In this document: in pieces, positions 1 through 5,506 of the stretch
Numbering within the stretch: position 1 is the first letter of the stretch
Layout: the number at the start of each line of letters is the position of its first letter
Assembly: GCA_026994125.1 (NCBI GenBank)
Contig: JALWRJ010000027.1
Span: 1-9,361, forward strand
Source: Cyclobacteriaceae bacterium
GTDB lineage: Bacteria; Bacteroidota; Bacteroidia; Cytophagales; Cyclobacteriaceae
Direction of reading: 5' to 3'
DNA length: 9,361 nucleotides
The notes under the pieces: model-generated
The model's database searches: none
Told to the model about the DNA's origin: nothing
Seen by the model: the letters and a program-made list of their open reading frames with translations, nothing else
Position numbers and translations under genes: made by a program

Positions 1-736
1 CCTTAAATTCGTTATCCTTAAAGGTAAATTTAAAAGCATCCATATCCATAGCCATAAGCATATCTGCCTTTATATGTTTGTTATGCATGTATTCTGCTCC
101 ATCATAACTTAGGGTAGCTAAGGTGGCCTCGGTGTTCATTTTCATATCAAAAAGCGATAACGAAAAATCTCCCGAACCTGTGTGGTTCAGGTCTTGGAGG
201 GTCATTACAAAAGGGATGGTTGCATCATCGTACGTCAATTGGCCACTGGTTATTTGCCAGCGCTCAATCGACATGCTAAACGGGGTTGTTTCATCGGTTT
301 CATCTCCCTTTGCTTCCTCCGTAGTTTCTTCTGTTTCGATGGCTATATCGTAATTGGCTCGGCCATCACCCAGCACTTTAACCCAAATTACGGGATGGTC
401 TAACAAAATACCCTGAATACTCATTTGGTCATCAAAAAGTATTTTTTTGAGGTTAACCTCCACTTCCAGGTTTTGAGAGGCAAAAAGCACCTTACCGGCA
501 AAAGGTTCACGGCCGGTTACACTCAGGTTTTTTATGCCTACGGTTAAGTTAGGAAAATTAGAGAATAATGAAACGCTGAAATCATCTATATCAAACTTAA
601 TATCTGCGTTTATCGAAGAGGCCAGTTCTTTATCTATGGCCGCCTTAATATCATCTTTAAAAAAATATGGTATGGTAAGCAAGGCACCAAATAATACTAC
701 AAGTAAGCCAACAATAATTAAAATAACTTTTTTCAT
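1..736 (-). CDS. AsmA-like inner-membrane protein, N-terminal part (truncated by window edge)
   Basis: A minus-strand reading frame starts at the ATG at 736-734 and stays open for 245 codons to the window edge, so the C-terminus is missing. Residues 1-4 are MKKV, and about residues 4-24 form one hydrophobic segment, giving a signal-anchor or single-pass protein with most of its mass in the periplasm. Residues 56-75 contain SLFSNFPNLTVGIKNLSVTG, a pattern typical of Bacteroidota AsmA/YhjG-like proteins, where it starts the beta-rich repeat region. Residues 132-152 are an acidic Glu/Thr-rich linker before the next beta-rich stretch. AsmA-family proteins are large envelope proteins, linked in Enterobacteria to outer-membrane assembly or lipid transport; their exact role in Bacteroidota is not settled. 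The start is chosen because the hydrophobic anchor follows it directly; the leader is A/T-rich without a Shine-Dalgarno sequence. It diverges from the reductase at 907. The family call is fairly secure, the function inferred. Confidence 0.8.
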   Translation of the reverse strand, partial: MKKVILIIVGLLVVLFGALLTIPYFFKDDIKAAIDKELASSINADIKFDIDDFSVSLFSNFPNLTVGIKNLSVTGREPFAGKVLFASQNLEVEVNLKKILFDDQMSIQGILLDHPVIWVKVLGDGRANYDIAIETEETTEEAKGDETDETTPFSMSIERWQITSGQLTYDDATIPFVMTLQDLNHTGSGDFSLSLFDMKMNTEATLATLSYDGAEYMHNKHIKADMLMAMDMDAFKFTFKDNEFK

Positions 737-906
737 GGTTTAGGGTGTTTTTTTAATCTTACAAGATGAAGATAAACTATAAAAATACGACTATAAAAAA
801 TAAATTACTAAATCAATGGTTTTCTTTTAATTATGATTTTAATGTGTAGCTTTAAACTTTACTAGTTGGAAAGAACTGGAATGGATAAGCACAAAATTTT
901 AAACGT

Positions 907-1893
907 ATGGACTATACTAATCTAGGAAAATCAGGGTTGCAAATCAGCCGATTATCGTTGGGTTCGTGGCTTACTTTTGGCTCGCAAATAACCGATGAGG
1001 TGGCCGAATCGTTAATGGTGTATGCCTACGATAAAGGGGTAAACTTTTTTGATAATGCCGAATTGTATGCCTATGGCCGCTCGGAAGAGGTAATGGGTAA
1101 AATTTTAAAAAAACAGGGTTGGAGTAGAGATACCTACCTGGTATCGAGCAAGGCCTTTTTTGGTGCTGTACACGAGCCAAAACCCAGCCAGCGTGGCCTT
1201 AGCCGCAAGCATTTAACCGAGGCATGTCACGATGCCCTAAAACGATTACAGGTAGAATACCTGGATTTGTACTATTGCCATCGTCCGGATAAGCGCGTAC
1301 CCATGGAGGAAATTGTATGGACAATGCATAACCTGATAGTGCAGGGTAAAATACTGTATTGGGGTACCTCGGAGTGGAGCGCCCAGGAAGTAATGGAAGC
1401 CCACCTGGTAGCACGCCAAAACAGGTTAATTGGCCCTGTGGTAGAGCAACCCCAATACAATATGTTTGTACGTACCCTCATGGAGCGCGATTACCTGCAA
1501 ATATTTGCTAATATAGGCATGGGCACCACTATTTGGTCGCCATTGGCATCGGGGGTGCTTACCGGCAAATACAATGGTAAGCTTACGCAGCAAACCCGGC
1601 TAACTCTCGAAAAAAACGAATGGTTAAAGGATGCCGTTTTAACGCAACAAAACATCGATAAAACAACCAAATTAATTGAATTGGCCGATGAACTTGGCCT
1701 GAAAGTAGCTCAACTGGCCGTGGCTTGGTGCCTTAAAAATCCTCACGTTTCTACGGTTATGCTGGGGGCTACCCAACTGTGGCAATTGCAGGAAACCCTG
1801 GAAGCCATACACCACCAGGCTTTACTAACCCCGGAGGTAATGGAAAGGATTGAAACTATTTTGGATAATAAACCTAAGCTCCCTATGTTTTAA
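907..1893 (+). CDS. Aldo/keto reductase, Kv-beta-like (AKR6 type)
   Basis: A complete 328-residue protein of normal length for the (beta/alpha)8 NAD(P)H-dependent aldo/keto reductases. The catalytic tetrad is readable: Asp49 and Tyr54 in FFDNAELYAYGRSEE, Lys82 in LVSSKAFFG, and His125 in LDLYYCHRPD. Later motifs (EQPQYNMF near 180 and TIWSPLASGVLTGKY near 208-222) resemble the voltage-gated potassium channel beta-subunit branch and its bacterial relatives more than the sugar or steroid reductases. Such enzymes reduce aldehydes or ketones in the cytoplasm; the physiological substrate cannot be read from sequence. No potassium channel gene is present in the window, so it is probably a free-standing enzyme. 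The ATG at 907 puts the LGKSGLQISRLSLGS strand at the usual distance from the N-terminus. The gene is monocistronic in appearance, 170 bp from the divergent AsmA-like gene and 116 bp before the acyltransferase. Confidence 0.93.
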   Translation: MDYTNLGKSGLQISRLSLGSWLTFGSQITDEVAESLMVYAYDKGVNFFDNAELYAYGRSEEVMGKILKKQGWSRDTYLVSSKAFFGAVHEPKPSQRGLSRKHLTEACHDALKRLQVEYLDLYYCHRPDKRVPMEEIVWTMHNLIVQGKILYWGTSEWSAQEVMEAHLVARQNRLIGPVVEQPQYNMFVRTLMERDYLQIFANIGMGTTIWSPLASGVLTGKYNGKLTQQTRLTLEKNEWLKDAVLTQQNIDKTTKLIELADELGLKVAQLAVAWCLKNPHVSTVMLGATQLWQLQETLEAIHHQALLTPEVMERIETILDNKPKLPMF

Positions 1894-1970
1894 GTTAGCT
1901 CCCTAATATAACGCCTGTGTGTGTAAGCAGTTTATAAAACTTTTCCTATTTTTATATAAGCGTAATGGCT

Positions 1971-2001
1971 AAGGTAATCATCCAAGCTAACCTTTTACCT
2001 T
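1971..2001 (+). other. Small inverted repeat just before the acyltransferase start
   Basis: AAGGTAA (1971-1977) is perfectly complementary to TTACCTT (1995-2001) around a 17-nt loop, and the second arm ends 8 bases before the ATG at 2010. It could be a weak hairpin in the leader, or chance in A/T-rich sequence. The rest of the 1894-2009 gap shows no clear TAnnTTTG promoter. Confidence 0.25.
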
Positions 2002-2009
2002 AAAAAAAC

Positions 2010-3116
2010 ATGATGCAGCACACCGAACGATTAGTATCGCTGGATGCCTTTAGAGGGCTTACTATTTTATTAATGATCATTGTAAATACACCCGGTAGCT
2101 GGTCGTATGTATATGCTCCTTTGCGGCATTCCGAATGGCACGGTGCTACCCCAACCGATTTGGTGTTTCCTTTCTTTTTATTCATCATGGGGGTAGCTAT
2201 GTGGTTTTCGTTAAAAAAATACGATTACCGGCCAACGGCCAAGGCCCTCAAAAAAATAGCCAAACGTACGTTGTTAATTTTCTTAATTGGTTTACTGCTT
2301 AATGCCTTTCCTACATTTAATTGGTCGCATTTACGTATTATGGGTGTGTTGCAGCGTATTGCTTTAGCGTATGGGCTTGCTGCCTTGTGGGCACTGGTAC
2401 TGCCCTCACGTACCCGCTGGCTCCTGGCAGTATTAGGTTTGTTGGGTTATTGGGCAGCCATGTATTATTGGGGTGGGCATTACCCTTACAGCCTTGAAGA
2501 CAACGCAGCTACCCATTTAGATGTTTGGCTGTTTGGCAGCAACCATGTGTACCACGGCTTTGGCATTGCTTTCGACCCCGAAGGGCTACTAAGCACCTGG
2601 CCGGCAGCCATTAGTGTGATGCTTGGGTTTTTAACAGGGCAACTGATTACCAATACCCCGGAAAAACTCATGTTGCTGGGTAAGTTAGTGGGCTTAGGGG
2701 TGCTGGCTATTGTAGTAGGCTTGCTGTGGAACCCTGTTTTTCCGATTAATAAACCCATTTGGAGTAGCTCGTATGTGCTGTACACCTATGGGGTGGCCTT
2801 GCTGGTGCTTAGTGTATTTATTTGGGTGGTAGATGTAATGGGTGCTAAAAAATGGACTACCCCGCTGCTTATTTATGGCACCAACCCATTGCTTATTTTT
2901 GTGCTCTCCATTGTTTGGGTAAAGGTACTTATTTATTGGGTGCATGTTGGCAGTGGCAATGCCCGTGTAACGGGCTACGGATGGCTGTATAACCAGGTTT
3001 TTGTGCCTTTGGCGGGCAATATGGTGGGTTCCCTGCTATTTGCCTTGGCACATGGGTTGTTGTTTTGGGCAGTTGGCTTGGTGTTGTATAAAAAGAAAAT
3101 CTTTCTTAAAATTTAG
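2010..3116 (+). CDS. DUF5009 / heparan-alpha-glucosaminide N-acetyltransferase-like membrane acyltransferase
   Basis: A complete 368-residue, strongly hydrophobic protein with about ten predicted membrane segments. The N-terminus carries the family signature: RLVSLDAFRGLTILLMIIVN (7-26), then PGSW, a His-containing stretch (LRHSEWHGATPTD, 38-50) and LVFPFFLFIMGVAM (51-64). NKPIWSSSYVLYTYG (247-261) and IYGTNPLLIF (288-297) match the C-terminal half of bacterial HGSNAT/DUF5009 proteins. The human relative moves acetyl groups from cytosolic acetyl-CoA across the lysosomal membrane to terminal glucosamine through a histidine. In bacteria, transmembrane acetylation of an amino sugar or envelope glycan is inferred, not shown. 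His40 and His44 are candidates for the acyl-carrying histidine. Two adjacent ATGs (2010 and 2013) could both serve as start. Neighbours give no pathway clue: no glycan-degradation or cell-wall gene adjoins it. Family call secure, substrate unknown. Confidence 0.88.
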   Translation: MMQHTERLVSLDAFRGLTILLMIIVNTPGSWSYVYAPLRHSEWHGATPTDLVFPFFLFIMGVAMWFSLKKYDYRPTAKALKKIAKRTLLIFLIGLLLNAFPTFNWSHLRIMGVLQRIALAYGLAALWALVLPSRTRWLLAVLGLLGYWAAMYYWGGHYPYSLEDNAATHLDVWLFGSNHVYHGFGIAFDPEGLLSTWPAAISVMLGFLTGQLITNTPEKLMLLGKLVGLGVLAIVVGLLWNPVFPINKPIWSSSYVLYTYGVALLVLSVFIWVVDVMGAKKWTTPLLIYGTNPLLIFVLSIVWVKVLIYWVHVGSGNARVTGYGWLYNQVFVPLAGNMVGSLLFALAHGLLFWAVGLVLYKKKIFLKI

Positions 3117-3117
3117 T

Positions 3118-3150
3118 GGCCGCAACTTTTTTTACAAAAAATTGCGTGCC
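3118..3150 (+). terminator. Hairpin downstream of the acyltransferase, possible terminator
   Basis: Two bases after the stop codon, an imperfect inverted repeat runs GGC-CGCAAcTTTTT, loop ttac, AAAAAaTTGCG-t-GCC. It has 13 pairs with one mismatch (3126/3141) and one bulged T (3147). It fits a transcription-terminating or mRNA 3'-end hairpin, but no T-run follows the stem. It may instead be a leader structure for the next gene. Confidence 0.4.
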
Positions 3151-3172
3151 ATTCAACAGTTTTGTAACTTGG
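3142..3172 (+). promoter_or_regulatory. Weak candidate promoter for the secreted-protein pair
   Basis: TTG at 3142-3144, a 20-nt spacer, then TAACTTGG at 3165-3172 resembles the Bacteroidota pattern TTTG-N19-21-TAnnTTTG with one mismatch in the fixed positions of the -7 box. It would leave a leader of roughly 10-15 nt before the ATG at 3192. The -33 part overlaps the right arm of the hairpin at 3118-3150. Matches this loose arise by chance, so this is only a candidate. Confidence 0.2.
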
Positions 3173-3191
3173 GTTTAAAAATAACCAAACC

Positions 3192-3671
3192 ATGAAACCT
3201 GCACTTATTTTACTGGGGGCATTGCTGATTAGTGGTACAGTAAAAGCTCAAACCGAAGAAACAAATACCGAACTTGGCATAACCTACACCCTGCCCGAAG
3301 GGTGGACGGCCACCCAAAAAGATAAAGAAATTTTAATTGGATCAGAAAAAATAGATGGGTTCATTGTAATCCGTTCAGCAACCTATAAAACGCTAAAAAA
3401 AATGAAAGCCGCCATGGAGGCAGGTATTGCGCACTCCTCTGGAACATTGCTAACACCCACCACCGAACTGCAAAGTTATGGCCCCAACGGGTATGCCGGG
3501 CTTTACCGGGGCAGCATAGCTGAGGAGCCCATTTTAGGTTTTTTAGTGGGGCGTTTTAATACTAATGCAAAAAGGGGCATATTAATTATTGGGGCTGCAC
3601 CGGATAAAAAGTTTAATCAATCGCATATGGATGCCGTTAAGCTGATTGGCCGCACCCTTACCTTTAAGTAA
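3192..3671 (+). CDS. Secreted protein of unknown function (short paralog)
   Basis: A complete 159-residue protein. Residues 1-19 form a classical signal peptide: Lys2, a hydrophobic core LILLGALLISG, and VKA before the predicted cleavage. There is no lipobox cysteine, and the mature protein has no Cys, so it is probably a soluble periplasmic or exported protein. The mature part starts with ELGITYTLPEGW (27-38) and has mixed alpha/beta character, ending in a helix and short strand (AVKLIGRTLTF). The same order of motifs occurs in the next gene: G-I-x-(Y/F)-T-(L/V)-P-x-G-W, then IGS/LGS, then an -IGRTLTF / -IASTVQF end. The two therefore look like tandem duplicates. The opening pattern recalls small beta-rich domains of secreted proteins that begin with a 'LPxGW' strand, but I do not recognise a named family. 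The two genes are 9 nt apart and probably co-transcribed. Confidence 0.75.
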   Translation: MKPALILLGALLISGTVKAQTEETNTELGITYTLPEGWTATQKDKEILIGSEKIDGFIVIRSATYKTLKKMKAAMEAGIAHSSGTLLTPTTELQSYGPNGYAGLYRGSIAEEPILGFLVGRFNTNAKRGILIIGAAPDKKFNQSHMDAVKLIGRTLTFK

Positions 3672-3680
3672 TTTGTTTTT

Positions 3681-4568
3681 ATGAAAACCCTAACATTGCA
3701 TGTAATCTTTTTAGTTGGCGCTACACTAAGTTTACAAGCACAAGGTACCCTTGTGCGCGAGGCTCAATTGGGCATTGCTTTTACGGTGCCACAAGGGTGG
3801 CAGTATCAGCAAAACGAGGAGGCGTATTTGTTGGGCTCAACTACTTTACCCGGCCTGGTAATACTGGCTACCCACCAGGAGGCTAACCTGGAGGCTTTAA
3901 AACTAGTGGCCAGGCAAGGCATAAACGAAGAAGGCATGCAATTGCAATTGCAAGGCAATTTAGAGCAATTAACTTCCAAAAGTATAGGAGCAAAATATAG
4001 CGGCCAAATGGGGCAGGAAACGGTGGAGGCCTATATTATTGGCATACTAAACCCTACTGGCGGACTTGGAGTGTCGTGTATGATTGTAACCACGCCTCAA
4101 CAATTTACAAACGAGCATATTAAGCAACTCAAGCAAATTGCCAGTACGGTTCAGTTTTTTAAGCCCGAAGCAAGCGAGGTTACCACCTATTGGAAAGGCC
4201 TGTTTACGGCCGATGGAGGATGCCGTTTAAAGTACCTCACAAGCTCGGGAGGCTCCGATTATATGGGCGGCTACAGCAGTTCCAGCAGCGAAGAAACCAT
4301 TGACTTGTGCCCCAACGGGCAGTTTGGCTTTAGCAGTTCCAATAGCAGTACGTTTGATGTAACTTCAGGCTTTGGCAATGCCCGCAGCAGTGATGGAGGC
4401 ATGGGCACCTGGAAAGTAGATTTTGATGGCGTAAATGCCTTACTCGTGTTAACTTTTAACGATGGACGTGAGTTTTCTTACGAGTTAAGCCGCCAGGAGA
4501 ACAAAACCTTTTTAAATGGCACCCGGTATTTTGTATTGTATGGCGAAGATGGCCCGGGCTGCTATTAA
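3681..4568 (+). CDS. Secreted two-domain protein of unknown function (long paralog with C-terminal Ser/Gly/Cys domain)
   Basis: A complete 295-residue protein. Residues 1-20 are a signal peptide ending LSLQA; there is no lipobox. Residues 28-160 are homologous by eye to the preceding protein (GIAFTVPQGW at 31-40, LLGSTTLPGLVIL, IIGILNPTGG, and a closing IASTVQFF). Residues 168-289 form an extra domain opening with YWKGLF and containing a Ser/Gly-rich stretch (188-204), TIDLCPNGQFGFSSS (207-220), a second Gly/Ser-rich stretch (229-242), GTWKVDFDG (242-250), LTFNDGREFSYELS (257-270) and TFLNGTRYFV (276-285). The alternating strand pattern 'GTW.V ... L.L.F.DG....Y.L ... LNG.RYF' suggests a small beta-barrel or lipocalin-like fold; this is inference. 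Cysteines lie at 133, 181, 210 and 294, and some could form disulfides outside the cytoplasm. The stop codon lies 2 nt from the convergent recR stop, so no room is left for a separate terminator. Confidence 0.75.
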   Translation: MKTLTLHVIFLVGATLSLQAQGTLVREAQLGIAFTVPQGWQYQQNEEAYLLGSTTLPGLVILATHQEANLEALKLVARQGINEEGMQLQLQGNLEQLTSKSIGAKYSGQMGQETVEAYIIGILNPTGGLGVSCMIVTTPQQFTNEHIKQLKQIASTVQFFKPEASEVTTYWKGLFTADGGCRLKYLTSSGGSDYMGGYSSSSSEETIDLCPNGQFGFSSSNSSTFDVTSGFGNARSSDGGMGTWKVDFDGVNALLVLTFNDGREFSYELSRQENKTFLNGTRYFVLYGEDGPGCY

Positions 4569-4570
4569 AA

Positions 4571-5170
4571 CTACTGTCTGTTCATAATGCTCCTGCCCAA
4601 GGTTATTTCATCGGTGTATTCTAACTCGCTACCTACCGGCACTCCCCGCGCAATAGAGGTAACCTTTAAGGGCAGGCCTTCCAGTTTTTTGGTAATGTAA
4701 AAGGCAGTAGTATCGCCCTCCATGGTGCCGGGCAACGCTAAAATTATTTCTTCTATGGCAGGTTTGGCGTGGTTAACTCTGGTTATTAGCGATTCAATGT
4801 TGAGCTGGCCGGGCCCTATGCCATGAATGGGCATAATTACCCCGCCCAACACATGGTAAAGCCCGGTGTATTGTCCGGTGTTTTCAATGGCCATTACATC
4901 CCGTGTATCTTCTACTACACAAACTACACTTGCATCGCGTTTTGGACTGGTGCAAATACCGCACGTATCGGCATCCGCAATAGTATGGCAATGCCTGCAA
5001 TACTGCGTGTTTTCGCGTAGGTTTACCAACGATTGGCTAAGGTTTTTAACTTCATCACTTTCTTGTTTTAATACATGCAACGCCAACCGTAGGGCTGTTT
5101 TTTTGCCAATGCCGGGTAATTTGGCTATTTCTTCTACTGCCTGGGCTATAAGTTTAGAAGGGTACTCCAT
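4571..5170 (-). CDS. recR: Recombination protein RecR
   Basis: A complete 199-residue protein, the usual RecR length. It acts with RecF and RecO in the cytoplasm to load RecA on SSB-coated single-stranded DNA at gaps. Domains in order: an N-terminal helix-hairpin-helix with [18 protein letters not shown] (17-34); a four-cysteine zinc motif with Cys58, Cys61, Cys70 and Cys73; a TOPRIM domain with [16 protein letters not shown] (84-99), [18 protein letters not shown] and the acidic [17 protein letters not shown]; and a C-terminal [21 protein letters not shown] region. All expected elements are intact. The ATG at 5170-5168 lies one base after the clpS stop codon, so translation is probably coupled and both genes share a transcript. 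Its 3' end meets the secreted-protein gene convergently with a 2-nt gap. Confidence 0.98.
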   Translation of the reverse strand: MEYPSKLIAQAVEEIAKLPGIGKKTALRLALHVLKQESDEVKNLSQSLVNLRENTQYCRHCHTIADADTCGICTSPKRDASVVCVVEDTRDVMAIENTGQYTGLYHVLGGVIMPIHGIGPGQLNIESLITRVNHAKPAIEEIILALPGTMEGDTTAFYITKKLEGLPLKVTSIARGVPVGSELEYTDEITLGRSIMNRQ

Positions 5171-5171
5171 G

Positions 5172-5441
5172 TTATTGGATTCGGGCGTCTATACCGGCAT
5201 CGCAAATAGCACGAGCCATAGGCTTAAGTTTTTCTCTTGAACCCTGTTTTACAGCACATTTGCCTTTGTAGTGGATAATATAGGTACATTGCTCGGCCTG
5301 CTCAGGAGTGTGTTTGCATACTTTAATTAATGTTCTAATAACATGGTCAAACGTATTAAAATCATCGTTAAAAACCACAAGAGCATTTTCTTCGCCCAGC
5401 AATTCGTCTAATTCAATATCGGGTAACTCGAGTTCTTGCAT
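5172..5441 (-). CDS. clpS: ATP-dependent Clp protease adaptor ClpS
   Basis: A complete 89-residue protein. ClpS binds the N-domain of ClpA-type Hsp100 chaperones and delivers N-degron substrates to ClpAP or its equivalent in the cytoplasm. After an acidic N-terminal tail (2-18, rich in Glu, Asp and Leu) comes the core: [18 protein letters not shown] (21-38), [21 protein letters not shown] (42-62) and a final helix [17 protein letters not shown]. The Asn-Asp-Asp triad (25-27) and His57 in the HYKG turn correspond to the pocket residues that hold the amino group of the destabilising N-terminal residue. Phe31 stands where the Escherichia coli protein has the Met gatekeeper, normal as far as I know for the NTFDHV-type proteins of this phylum. 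A promoter-like sequence lies directly upstream (5466-5499), and recR follows after a 1-nt gap. No clpA gene is in the window. Confidence 0.96.
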   Translation of the reverse strand: MQELELPDIELDELLGEENALVVFNDDFNTFDHVIRTLIKVCKHTPEQAEQCTYIIHYKGKCAVKQGSREKLKPMARAICDAGIDARIQ

Positions 5442-5465
5442 GTAGTTTTATTTAGTATTTAACAA

Positions 5466-5499
5466 CAAAGATATTAATTATTGAATTATACTTGCCAAA
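5466..5499 (-). promoter_or_regulatory. Bacteroidota-type promoter for clpS-recR
   Basis: On the minus strand TATCTTTG (5473-5466) matches the TAnnTTTG -7 consensus in all six fixed positions, and TTTG (5499-5496) lies 22 nt upstream. The spacer is one to three bases longer than the usual 19-21. Transcription would begin around 5460, leaving about 20 nt before the clpS ATG at 5441. The -33 box overlaps the possible TTG start of the divergent symporter. Confidence 0.55.
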
Positions 5500-5506
5500 A
5501 AAAGTT

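Noticed and set aside
123..743. Three plus-strand frames of 69-76 codons in the first 740 bases
   Set aside because: The minus-strand frame across the whole region is open for 245 codons and reads as an AsmA-like protein, so these are antisense shadows.
3001..3195. 64-codon plus-strand frame running from the acyltransferase end into the gap
   Set aside because: It overlaps the conserved C-terminal part of the acyltransferase in another frame and has no protein-like features; its stop overlaps the start of the next gene only by chance.
4260..4360. Possible tandem repeat in the Ser-rich part of the long secreted protein (AGCAGTTCC copies)
   Set aside because: AGCAGTTCC occurs at only two nearby sites in irregular phase, explained by Ser-rich coding and not by a regular repeat array.
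4866..5240. Open frame of 124 codons on the plus strand across recR and the end of clpS
   Set aside because: Both genes on the minus strand are unmistakable; the frame is antisense to them and has no domain features.
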